From Clostridium sp. UBA3947 (GTDB lineage Bacteria; Bacillota; Clostridia; Clostridiales; Clostridiaceae): 5,835 bases of DNA. Where the stretch lies: contig DGDR01000031.1 of NCBI GenBank assembly GCA_002385545.1, forward strand, positions 1-5,835. The letters are read 5' to 3'. The notes beneath the pieces were generated by a model that did no database searches, was not told the DNA's origin, and worked only from the letters and a program-made list of their open reading frames with translations. The translations under genes and the position numbers were made by a program. Shown piece by piece: positions 1 to 5,816 of this stretch; the first letter of the stretch is position 1, and each line of letters starts with the position of its first letter.

Positions 1-127
1 CCTTTTGCCTGCGAAGTTAGCTGACGGGTTCGGAAAAGGTATAACCTACACCAGTTGGTGATTCACCCCATAACTTGGTTCCTCCGCATTTTAAAGCAAA
101 TTATGCCGTTAAAATTTAGGCTAATGG
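1..127 (-). promoter_or_regulatory. cyclic di-AMP riboswitch aptamer (ydaO/yuaA class)
   Basis: Read on the minus strand, this stretch carries the conserved blocks of the ydaO/yuaA riboswitch in the right order: TGCGGAGGAACCA (88-76), ATGGGGTGAATC (71-60), then CCGAACCCGTCAGCTAAC with CTTCGCAGGC after it (33-7). An outer P1 stem can be drawn between 127-118 (CCATTAGCCT) and 10-1 (AGGCAAAAGG), with 8 of 10 positions paired, so the aptamer looks complete and ends at the window edge. The class binds c-di-AMP and usually switches expression off when the ligand is abundant. Typical targets are cell-wall hydrolases and potassium or osmolyte transporters. The expression platform and the controlled gene lie off the left edge and cannot be named. 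I see no convincing promoter between 128 and 171, so the leader may be read through from the upstream minus-strand gene or use a weak promoter. Confidence 0.92.
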
Positions 128-171
128 TATTGTTACCAGGTTTAAAAAAATAATACATAAAACTCTAAAAA

Positions 172-1206
172 TTATTCTAGATTTTTTTCCTTAAAGCTGT
201 TAAATGCCTTAACAATGCTATTATATTTATCCTGAACAGCTAAAAATTTATTGTTAGACGTTGAATAAAGTTCCTTTAATTGATCCTCAGAGATTGTTTC
301 ATCTTCGTCTAAGGAAGCCATCAGTTCCATTTCCCCATTAACAGCCTCTATAAAGCTTTGGATATAGGAAGAATAATCATTGCTAAGTCGGACATAATCG
401 TCCCTTAAAGTCGCAGCATTCTGAGGAACGGAGCTAAGGTTAAGTATTTCCTTTTGCAAATTACTATTAATAGTATTATTTGCATTAGCCAATTCTATAA
501 GCTTATTGTAGTTACCATTATTTTTACGAACCTCTTCTAATTGTAGGGAGAAGTCTGTTTTAATTGGTACAAATTTTTCTAAGATTGAATCAAAGGCATT
601 TGCAAAAGCAGTGCTTTGTTGTAATTTAGCTAAAGCCTCTTCTTGAGTGTCAATGAGCTCATTGGTGTAAATAGTAAAAGCATATAGGAAGTCTTTAGCT
701 TGGTTTTCTACAGAAGGTGAAAGGGAACTTACAGAAAATTCACTGTAGTAGTTTTCAGAGTCGTCTCTATATTTTTCAAAGTTGGCGAAAGCATCCTTCA
801 AGTCGTTGCTGTTAGGGGATTTAAGAATATTTAGAATTTGCATATACATAAGCCTATTACTCTTAAGGCCTTCTATTAAGTTTGTATGTTGTAGCTTATA
901 CTTGTCCCCAGGAACCTCAGCTTCCACCTTGTTTCGAATAATATCTAGCTCCTTTACCATGCTAGGAAGCTTTTCCTTTGCTAAGTCTGAATTAATGACT
1001 TTGTTATCCAATAGTTTATTGGCACTCTTATTGACAGAGTTAATTTGAGATACAAGACCATTCATATTCTTCTTATAGCTGTTTAGGGTTTTATCAACAA
1101 AAACAAAATAAGTGGTAAAAAATATACCAGCTAGTATTAATGTTGAAGAAATGGTTATAATAATAGTTAAGAGTGTTTTATTCATTTTTTTCTTTTTTGG
1201 TTTCAA
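172..1206 (-). CDS. membrane-anchored helical protein of unknown function
   Basis: I do not recognise this gene. It encodes about 344 residues: a short lysine-rich N-terminus (KPKKKKMNK), one strongly hydrophobic segment (about residues 11-37), then some 305 polar residues rich in Asn, Lys, Glu and Ser that look almost entirely helical. This predicts a bitopic protein with N-terminus inside and a large extracytoplasmic domain. No Cys follows the hydrophobic stretch, so it is not a lipoprotein, and no catalytic motif is visible. The two halves of the outer domain share a loose pattern (a Val-Pro followed by similar helices near residues 98 and 260), possibly a duplication. Start: an ATG at 1218 sits directly against the GAAAGGG Shine-Dalgarno-like sequence, which is too close. 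The in-frame TTG at 1206 is about 12 nt away and gives a normal signal-anchor start; the ATG at 1185 is a third option with a poor site. Stop TAA is at 174-172. It is convergent with nothing and divergent from cdaA. Confidence 0.85.
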   Translation of the reverse strand: MKPKKKKMNKTLLTIIITISSTLILAGIFFTTYFVFVDKTLNSYKKNMNGLVSQINSVNKSANKLLDNKVINSDLAKEKLPSMVKELDIIRNKVEAEVPGDKYKLQHTNLIEGLKSNRLMYMQILNILKSPNSNDLKDAFANFEKYRDDSENYYSEFSVSSLSPSVENQAKDFLYAFTIYTNELIDTQEEALAKLQQSTAFANAFDSILEKFVPIKTDFSLQLEEVRKNNGNYNKLIELANANNTINSNLQKEILNLSSVPQNAATLRDDYVRLSNDYSSYIQSFIEAVNGEMELMASLDEDETISEDQLKELYSTSNNKFLAVQDKYNSIVKAFNSFKEKNLE

Positions 1207-1256
1207 AATTACACACATCCCTTTCTAATACTTGTATCTAGGGTTTTAACTTAAAC

Positions 1257-1317
1257 TATTAACTTATACGATAGAAAAGGTTGAAAATTCAACCTTTCAC
1301 ATAGGTATAAGCTAAAA
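1257..1317. repeat. two-part imperfect inverted repeat
   Basis: The inner arms AAAGGTTGAA (1276-1285) and TTCAACCTTT (1288-1297) are perfect complements around a 2-nt centre. The outer arms TTAACTTATAC (1259-1269) and GTATAAGCTAA (1305-1315) pair except for one A-C position, which would be a U-G wobble if transcribed from the minus strand. A 6-by-7 nt unpaired stretch separates the two parts. No T-run follows on either strand, so this is not a standard terminator. Because it covers the -35 and -10 elements of the putative minus-strand promoter, an operator is the simplest reading; a structured leader or small RNA is possible. Confidence 0.6.
1263..1292 (-). promoter_or_regulatory. putative promoter of the minus-strand membrane-protein gene
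   Basis: On the minus strand, TTGAAT (1292-1287) is followed after 18 nt by TATAAG (1268-1263). These are reasonable sigma-A-type -35 and -10 boxes and would start transcription near 1256, about 50 nt before the preferred TTG start. Both boxes lie inside the inverted repeat at 1257-1317, so a DNA-binding protein there could control the gene. On the plus strand, TTGAAA (1281-1286) and TATAAG (1306-1311) stand 19 nt apart, a poorer arrangement. Confidence 0.4.
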
Positions 1318-1435
1318 ATTTTAAGTAACCCATATATTTAAAGACTAATAGTAAAAGGTTATATAACATAGTAAATTAGTACAATATATTCTACCATATA
1401 TTTTAAAATTACTCACTGTAATATAGTTGATTTAT

Positions 1436-1460
1436 TGGCTATAAAATCCATTTATCGCCA
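1436..1460. repeat. hairpin-forming inverted repeat upstream of cdaA
   Basis: Arms TGGCTATAAA (1436-1445) and TTTATCGCCA (1451-1460) pair at 9 of 10 positions around a 5-nt loop (ATCCA). It lies about 80 nt before the putative cdaA -10 box and is not followed by a T-run, so it is not a terminator. An operator or chance dyad in AT-rich DNA are both possible; the GGC/GCC ends make chance a little less likely. Confidence 0.45.
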
Positions 1461-1498
1461 GAGTAGGACATGCGTGTAAAAAAGAATAAAAAATGTTG

Positions 1499-1514
1499 AG
1501 GAAGTTAATTTCCT
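1499..1514. repeat. near-palindrome just upstream of the cdaA core promoter
   Basis: AGGAAGTTAATTTCCT reads the same on both strands except for one symmetric pair of positions. It ends 25 nt before the putative -10 box of cdaA, next to where the -35 region would sit. That placement would suit an activator or repressor site. I do not match it to a known regulator. Confidence 0.35.
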
Positions 1515-1539
1515 GGTACATTAAAGTTGAATAATAGTG

Positions 1540-1545
1540 TATAAT
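1540..1545 (+). promoter_or_regulatory. putative -10 box of the cdaA operon
   Basis: A perfect TATAAT lies 34 nt before the TTG start of cdaA and predicts a transcript starting near 1552 with a short leader of about 27 nt. The -35 region is poor: TACATT (1517-1522) has the right 17-nt spacing but shares little with TTGACA. This would suit a weak constitutive or activator-assisted promoter. Confidence 0.5.
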
Positions 1546-1565
1546 TGATAATGAGATTAAAATTT

Positions 1566-1572
1566 GGGGTGA
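1566..1572 (+). promoter_or_regulatory. ribosome binding site that decides the TTG start of cdaA
   Basis: GGGGTGA matches the Shine-Dalgarno core GAGGTGA at six of seven positions and lies 6 nt before TTG at 1579. The next in-frame ATG, at 1594, has no comparable site. This supports initiation at TTG. Confidence 0.7.
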
Positions 1573-1578
1573 CGTGGT

Positions 1579-2442
1579 TTGGAATTTTTTAAGATGCTAC
1601 TATATACCATAAAAAGTATAGATATATTTGCCATATTAGATATCGCAGTTATATCCTACATATTTTATAAGGGATATACTCTGTTAAATGATACAAGAGC
1701 TATGCAGCTTATAAAAGGTATAATTTTTATTGTTATTTTAATACCTATAAGCGATTTGTTAAATCTTACAATGCTTAACTTGATTTTAAATGAAACCTTA
1801 ACAATTGGTGTGTTATCCATTGTTATCATATTTCAACCTGAAATCAGAAGAGCTTTGGAACATTTGGGAAGGACTGCCTTTACGGAAAAACATCTCTTGT
1901 TAGAAGACGATAAAGTTATGGACAAGGTTGTTACAGAACTAGTTAATGCAGTGGATAACCTATCAAAATCCAAAACAGGAGCCCTAATCGCTATAGAGCA
2001 AAAAACTGGCTTGAATGATGTAATAGCATCAGGAACAGAAATAGACGCTATTGTATCCTCAGCTTTATTAGAAAATATTTTTGTAGTGAACACCCCTCTC
2101 CATGACGGAGCAACGATTATACGTAATGACAGAATTTTAGCAGCAGGCTGCGTATTGCCCTTAACCTCAAATAATGACATTAATAAAAAGCTTGGAACAA
2201 GGCATAGAGCAGCTATGGGTCTAACTGAGATATCCGATGCTTTAGTGGTAATAGTTTCTGAGGAAACAGGAACCATATCCTTATCTGTTAATGGAAAGCT
2301 TACTCGAAACTATGATAAGGATAGACTAAAGGATATCCTCATAAGAATTATGAAAAGGCGACAAACAAATAGAAAGAGAAGCATAAGAGAGAAGGTGAAG
2401 CTGTGGATAACAAAAAGGATAAACAAATTATTGTCAAGGTAA
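1579..2442 (+). CDS. cdaA: diadenylate cyclase CdaA (DacA), membrane-bound c-di-AMP synthase
   Basis: CdaA condenses two ATP into cyclic di-AMP, the second messenger that controls potassium and osmolyte uptake and cell-wall homeostasis in Firmicutes. The 287-residue product has the family layout and length: three hydrophobic segments at about 13-30, 41-60 and 62-83, the conserved FQPEIRRALEHLGR linker (85-98), then the cytoplasmic DAC domain (about 105-255). Both catalytic signatures are present: DGA at 176-178 (within LHDGATI) and RHR at 208-210 (within GTRHRAAMG), plus the SEETG stretch at 227-231. The enzyme should be active. The C-terminus (about 258-287) is a strongly basic, Arg/Lys-rich tail whose coding sequence partly overlaps the next gene. 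The start is TTG, chosen for its well-placed ribosome site. The gene is first in an operon with cdaR and a FAD-protein gene. DisA is excluded by the membrane segments and the lack of its DNA-binding C-terminal region. Confidence 0.97.
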   Translation: MEFFKMLLYTIKSIDIFAILDIAVISYIFYKGYTLLNDTRAMQLIKGIIFIVILIPISDLLNLTMLNLILNETLTIGVLSIVIIFQPEIRRALEHLGRTAFTEKHLLLEDDKVMDKVVTELVNAVDNLSKSKTGALIAIEQKTGLNDVIASGTEIDAIVSSALLENIFVVNTPLHDGATIIRNDRILAAGCVLPLTSNNDINKKLGTRHRAAMGLTEISDALVVIVSEETGTISLSVNGKLTRNYDKDRLKDILIRIMKRRQTNRKRSIREKVKLWITKRINKLLSR

Positions 2443-3704
2443 TCTGTGTTATCGCATCCTTTGTCTTTTGGCTGTATGTAGCAAATACTAAGAATCCAAT
2501 CAGAGATAAGAGAATAACCCTTAAGGTGGTTATGGAAAATATAGATGTAATAGAAAAGTCTAAATTGGCTATACTACCTGATGAAGACTTTGAAAACTTT
2601 GAGATATCTGTAAGGGTACAAGGCCCTATGCTAGAATTAAGCTATCTAAACCAAGAAGACATCGTACTAAAGGCTGACTTTGCACAGGTTAATCTGTCAG
2701 AAGGAGTTAACAGAATTCCAGTATATGTTTCAAGAATTCCTAAAAATATAGATATAGTAGACAAAGATAATCTTAGCATAGATGTAAATTTGGATGACTT
2801 AATTGAAAAAAGTGTTCCAGTAAGAGATAATATAACAGTTACAGCCAAGTCTGGTTATACAGCTTCAAAACCAGTTATAACCCCTCAAAAGGTAAAGGTC
2901 AAAGGACCAGAGCTATACGTTCAAAATGTTTCATATGTACAAGTATCAACAACTTTAGAAAACATTACTAAGGACGAAGAGCTTAATTTACCAGTACAGC
3001 CTTTTAATGAAGCGGGTAGAGAGGTAAAGTATGTAACAGTGGAACCTCAGACGGTAAATGTGGTAGTACCTGTAAAGAAAACAAAGAAGGTAGCTGTCAA
3101 GGTTGAAACTACTGGCACTATAGCAGATGGAGGAATTTTAAAGAGTATTGAAGCAGATCCGGCTACTATAGAAATAGCTGGAGATGAAAAGGTACTTCAG
3201 TCTATTAATGTGATAAAAACAGAAGAAATAGATTTATCAGAAATAAGTGAAAGCAAGACCTTAGAAGCTAAGCTTATACTAGAGAAGGTTACCACCACAT
3301 CTGGCGATGACACTGTAACAGTTAAATTGGGAGTGGAAAAACGGGAGCAAAAGAACCTGTCTGTAAATATTAATTTTACTAACTTGTCTGAAGGCTTAAA
3401 GTTTACATCGGATTATAGTAAGGTTTCCTTGGTGGTATCTGGTGGTGAGTCAGTTATAGGAAAGCTTAAGGCAGAGGATATTAAATGTACTGTGGACTTA
3501 AAGGAACTTTTAGAAGGGGTTTATCCTTCCTTGCAGATAAGGGTAGTGGCCCCAGATGGGGTAACGGTACAGTCCTATTCACCTAGGACCGTTAAGGTTA
3601 CCATAGAAAAGGTTCAAACCAATCCCCAAGGAGAATCAACCAACAGTGATAATAGATCAACCGATGAAGGGACCAACGAAAATACCAATGGTGGAGACCA
3701 GTAA
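2403..3704 (+). CDS. cdaR: YbbR-domain regulator of diadenylate cyclase (CdaR)
   Basis: This is the membrane-anchored YbbR-repeat protein encoded beside cdaA in most Firmicutes. In Bacillus and Listeria it interacts with CdaA and modulates c-di-AMP production. The 433-residue product has a short basic N-terminus, one transmembrane segment (about 10-27, including FVFWLYVANTKNP), and about four extracytoplasmic YbbR-like beta repeats (roughly 34-131, 137-223, 228-313 and 316-403), recognisable by motifs such as VKVKGPE and TVKVTIEK. A low-complexity tail rich in Asn, Ser, Thr, Gly and Glu follows (404-433). The start is GTG, with AGGTGA at 2393-2398 just upstream; it lies 40 nt inside cdaA in another frame, implying translational coupling and matched amounts of cyclase and partner. 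The gene glmM, which often follows, is not next here. YbbR repeats diverge strongly, so the boundaries are approximate. Confidence 0.93.
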   Translation: MDNKKDKQIIVKVICVIASFVFWLYVANTKNPIRDKRITLKVVMENIDVIEKSKLAILPDEDFENFEISVRVQGPMLELSYLNQEDIVLKADFAQVNLSEGVNRIPVYVSRIPKNIDIVDKDNLSIDVNLDDLIEKSVPVRDNITVTAKSGYTASKPVITPQKVKVKGPELYVQNVSYVQVSTTLENITKDEELNLPVQPFNEAGREVKYVTVEPQTVNVVVPVKKTKKVAVKVETTGTIADGGILKSIEADPATIEIAGDEKVLQSINVIKTEEIDLSEISESKTLEAKLILEKVTTTSGDDTVTVKLGVEKREQKNLSVNINFTNLSEGLKFTSDYSKVSLVVSGGESVIGKLKAEDIKCTVDLKELLEGVYPSLQIRVVAPDGVTVQSYSPRTVKVTIEKVQTNPQGESTNSDNRSTDEGTNENTNGGDQ

Positions 3705-3747
3705 CATCAATAATAGTTAACTTCAAATTTCTATATTCTAAATACAT

Positions 3748-3752
3748 GGAGG
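3748..3752 (+). promoter_or_regulatory. ribosome binding site that sets the start of the FAD-protein gene
   Basis: GGAGG lies 5 nt before ATG at 3758. An earlier in-frame ATG at 3746 overlaps this site (ATGGAGG), has no good site of its own and would add only four residues (MEEK). The start at 3758 is therefore preferred. Confidence 0.8.
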
Positions 3753-3757
3753 AAAAA

Positions 3758-5359
3758 ATGACAATAAGAATAAACAATCTTACTCTAGCTTTAGAAGAGG
3801 ATATCAGTTTATTAGTAGAAAAGGCAGCAAGGAAATTAAATATACCTATAAAGGACATAAAGAATTTTAAAATTCTTAGGGAGTCTATTGATGCTAGAAA
3901 AAAAGATAATATCAAATTTAACTATGCCGTAGAATTAAGCTGTAGTAAGGAAGAAAAGGTAGTAAATAGGTGCAAGAGCAAAGATATAGCCTTACAGGAG
4001 GAGGAAGCCTCTGAGGATTTACCAATAGGGGAAAAAAGGCTTTTACATAAGCCAATAATAGTAGGAATGGGACCTGCAGGTATTTTTGCAGGTCTACTTT
4101 TAGCGAGAAAAGGCTATGAGCCTGTGATTTTTGAGCGGGGAGAAGATGTAGATACTAGAACTAAAACTGTAGAGCACTTTTGGAAAAGTGGAGAGCTGAA
4201 TTGCGAAAGCAATGTACAGTTTGGTGAAGGTGGGGCAGGAACCTTTTCCGATGGAAAGCTTACTACTAGAATTAAAGATAAGCGATGTGATTTTGTTTTA
4301 CAGGAGCTTGTGAAGGCTGGGGCACCAGAGGATATAGCCTATAGTGGAAAGCCACATGTTGGAACAGATATACTTAAAACTGTGGTAAAAAATATTAGGG
4401 AAGAAATAAAAGCCTTAGGAGGGCAGGTTTACTTTAATAGTAAGCTAGAGGATATTATTTTGCAGGATAATATGGTGAAATCTGTCGTAGTAAATGGCAA
4501 TGAAATTCCTTGTGAGGTTCTAATATTAGCTATTGGACATAGTTCAAGAGATACCTATGAAATGCTTAGTAATAGAGGGGTGTTTTTATCAGCTAAGCCT
4601 TTTGCCATAGGGGTTAGAATTGAACATCCTCAAGACTTTATAGATGAAGCCCAATATGGTGTATACGCTAAGCATCCTAAATTAAGGGCAGCGGATTATA
4701 GGGTTGCCTACTCAGATAAAACCTTAAATAGATCCGTTTATAGCTTTTGCATGTGTCCTGGAGGAGAAGTGGTGGCTGCTGCTTCCGAAGGGAACAGATT
4801 AGTAACCAACGGAATGAGCTACCGTAAGAGAGATAAGGAAAATGCTAACTCAGCCTTGGTGGTATCGGTAGGGCCAGAGGACTTTCCAGGAAATTCGCCC
4901 TTAAGGGGAATGGAGTTTCAAAGGCATTATGAGGCATTGGCCTATAAGGTTGGAGGCGGTAATTACGAAGCACCGCTGCAGCTAGTTGGAGACTTTCTAA
5001 AGGGGAATATTAGTAAGAAACTAGGAAGAGTTACTCCTTCCTATAGACCGGGATGGAATTTTGCAAGGCTAGATGGATGTCTACCTAAATATGTGGTGGC
5101 TATGCTAAAGGTAGGTTTAGAGCAATTTGATAAAAAAATCAAGGGCTTTGCCATGGAGGATGCAGTTCTTACAGGTATAGAGACAAGAACCTCCGCACCA
5201 GTGAGAATTGACAGAAACGAAAAGGGAGAAAGTATTTCTACTAGAGGCCTATACCCTACAGGAGAAGGGGCAGGCTACGCCGGTGGAATAATATCTGCCG
5301 CAGTAGATGGCCTTAGAATAGCAGAGGAAATTATAAAAAATTATAATAACTTGGTCTGA
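3758..5359 (+). CDS. uncharacterised FAD-dependent dehydrogenase-like protein (COG2509 type)
   Basis: The 533-residue product resembles the clostridial NAD(FAD)-utilising dehydrogenase family of unknown substrate (COG2509). An N-terminal domain of about 95 residues (MTIRINNLTL onward) precedes the flavin fold and may be a small alpha/beta adaptor. The dinucleotide-binding motif is IVGMGPAGIFAG (101-112), with an acidic residue ending the second strand in VIFERGE (123-129). The family signature GEGGAGTFSDGKL (157-169) follows, then ILAIGHSSRD (256-265), a CxC-containing FCMCPGGEVV (330-339) and a C-terminal flavin-contact motif TGEGAGYAGG (501-510). No transmembrane segment is seen, so it is probably cytosolic. 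It follows cdaR after 53 nt without a visible terminator and is probably cotranscribed with the c-di-AMP genes. The substrate and any link to c-di-AMP are unknown. The family call is firm; a biochemical role is not. Confidence 0.88.
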   Translation: MTIRINNLTLALEEDISLLVEKAARKLNIPIKDIKNFKILRESIDARKKDNIKFNYAVELSCSKEEKVVNRCKSKDIALQEEEASEDLPIGEKRLLHKPIIVGMGPAGIFAGLLLARKGYEPVIFERGEDVDTRTKTVEHFWKSGELNCESNVQFGEGGAGTFSDGKLTTRIKDKRCDFVLQELVKAGAPEDIAYSGKPHVGTDILKTVVKNIREEIKALGGQVYFNSKLEDIILQDNMVKSVVVNGNEIPCEVLILAIGHSSRDTYEMLSNRGVFLSAKPFAIGVRIEHPQDFIDEAQYGVYAKHPKLRAADYRVAYSDKTLNRSVYSFCMCPGGEVVAAASEGNRLVTNGMSYRKRDKENANSALVVSVGPEDFPGNSPLRGMEFQRHYEALAYKVGGGNYEAPLQLVGDFLKGNISKKLGRVTPSYRPGWNFARLDGCLPKYVVAMLKVGLEQFDKKIKGFAMEDAVLTGIETRTSAPVRIDRNEKGESISTRGLYPTGEGAGYAGGIISAAVDGLRIAEEIIKNYNNLV

Positions 5360-5392
5360 TTATTCTGACAATTACTATATTCCCTTTTTTAT

Positions 5393-5410
5393 TTGTTAAA
5401 ATATAATCAA
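5393..5410. promoter_or_regulatory. Rex-like redox operator, distal
   Basis: TTGTTAAAATATAATCAA matches the Rex consensus TTGTTAA-N4-TTAACAA at 12 of 14 fixed positions, with a perfect left half. It contains a TATAAT (5402-5407), but no good -35 partner is seen. Rex represses fermentation genes when NADH is low relative to NAD+. In AT-rich DNA one such match alone would be weak; its value comes from the two others nearby. Confidence 0.4.
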
Positions 5411-5445
5411 AGATATTTTTATAAAACATCAATGTTTAACTTTAA

Positions 5446-5463
5446 TTGTTAATGGATTTACAT
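5446..5463. promoter_or_regulatory. Rex-like redox operator, middle
   Basis: TTGTTAATGGATTTACAT matches the Rex consensus at 12 of 14 fixed positions, with a perfect left half (TTGTTAA) and a degenerate right half (TTTACAT). Its centre is 53 bp from the distal box and 46 bp from the proximal one. Confidence 0.4.
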
Positions 5464-5491
5464 CTATTAAATCCTATTATTTTAACATAGA

Positions 5492-5509
5492 TTGTAGAAA
5501 AGTTAACAA
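5492..5509. promoter_or_regulatory. Rex-like redox operator overlapping the ptb -35 box
   Basis: TTGTAGAAAAGTTAACAA matches the Rex consensus at 12 of 14 fixed positions, with a perfect right half TTAACAA. That half contains the putative -35 hexamer of the ptb promoter, so a bound Rex dimer would block RNA polymerase directly. This is the most credible of the three boxes. Confidence 0.55.
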
Positions 5510-5530
5510 AGCTTGCAGGCTTCTTATAAA
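5503..5530 (+). promoter_or_regulatory. putative ptb promoter
   Basis: TTAACA (5503-5508) and TATAAA (5525-5530) are each one base from the sigma-A consensus and are separated by 16 nt. Transcription would start near 5537, giving a leader of about 32 nt before the ptb ATG. A separate promoter fits the 209-nt gap from the preceding gene. Confidence 0.6.
5509..5522. repeat. near-palindrome in the ptb promoter spacer
   Basis: AAGCTTGCAGGCTT is symmetric except for one pair of positions and fills most of the spacer between the -35 and -10 boxes, beside the proximal Rex-like box. It could be a second operator; I do not match it to a known regulator. Confidence 0.3.
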
Positions 5531-5568
5531 AAACGGTAAAATTTAATGTTTATTAGGGGGAATACATA

Positions 5569-5816
5569 ATGGCAAAGAATTTTGATGATTTATTAGCTAG
5601 GGTTAAGAGTGGACGAGTTAAAAAGGTGGCAGTGGCCGTAGCTCAGGATGAACCGGTATTAGAAGCGGTAAAGGCAGCTCAGGAACAAGGCATTGCAGAG
5701 GCTATATTAGTAGGAGACCAGGAGGCTATCAAGGAAATAGCAAGGAAAATAGGCATGGACTTATCTAAGTATGAGCTTATCCATGAACCTAATGATGGGA
5801 AGGCAGCCCTTAAGGC
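5569..5816 (+). CDS. ptb: phosphate butyryltransferase, N-terminal part (cut by contig end)
   Basis: Ptb exchanges CoA for phosphate on butyryl-CoA, giving butyryl phosphate for ATP formation by butyrate kinase (Buk). It belongs to the phosphate acetyl/butyryltransferase family. About 82 of the usual 300 or so residues are present. The stretch KKVAVAVAQDEPVLEAVKAA (residues 18-37), then AEAILVGD (44-51) and ARKIGMDLSKYELIHEPND, closely follows the clostridial Ptb N-terminus as I know it, more so than Pta. The ATG at 5569 is preceded by AGGGGG (5555-5560) with an 8-nt gap. The open frame continues to the window end, but the last residues, CLLYTS, are encoded by adapter sequence and are not part of the protein. 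In clostridia buk normally follows; it would lie beyond this contig. Its own promoter and Rex-like boxes suggest redox control. Confidence 0.92.

Larger units (their letters stand above)
1207..1578. other. divergent intergenic region with dyads and promoters
   Basis: This is the AT-rich gap of about 370 nt between the minus-strand membrane-protein gene and cdaA. I find no credible coding frame: the best start with a purine-rich site (ATG near 1470) stops after nine codons. It holds a putative minus-strand promoter, three inverted repeats (1257-1317, 1436-1460, 1499-1514) and the putative cdaA -10 box. No tRNA, mobile-element end or known riboswitch was recognised. Confidence 0.7.

Noticed and set aside
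782..1048. 88-codon open frame on the plus strand
   Set aside because: It lies wholly antisense to the unknown membrane-protein gene, has no ribosome site and no recognisable protein features.
1358..1402. AT-only palindromes GTTATATAAC (1358-1367) and AATATAT/ATATATT (1383-1402)
   Set aside because: Short symmetric A/T strings are common by chance at this base composition and have no clear link to a promoter.
1546..1560. Fur-like half-site TGATAAT before cdaA
   Set aside because: Only the left half matches; the right half matches at about 3 of 7 positions, as expected in AT-rich DNA.
1833..2276. 147-codon open frame on the minus strand
   Set aside because: It lies entirely within cdaA, whose catalytic motifs prove the plus-strand frame; it is a shadow frame.
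2642..2848. 68-codon open frame on the minus strand
   Set aside because: It is antisense to cdaR, lacks a ribosome site and has no recognisable features.
3598..3915. 105-codon open frame on the minus strand
   Set aside because: It is antisense to the end of cdaR and the start of the FAD-protein gene; no ribosome site supports it.
5352..5398. Possible terminator after the FAD-protein gene (TTGGTC ... GACAA, then a run of T near 5384-5390)
   Set aside because: The stem is short, needs a bulge, has a 10-nt loop, and the T-run is about 14 nt away; not a credible intrinsic terminator. GGATTT/AAATCC (5454-5474) is likewise too weak.
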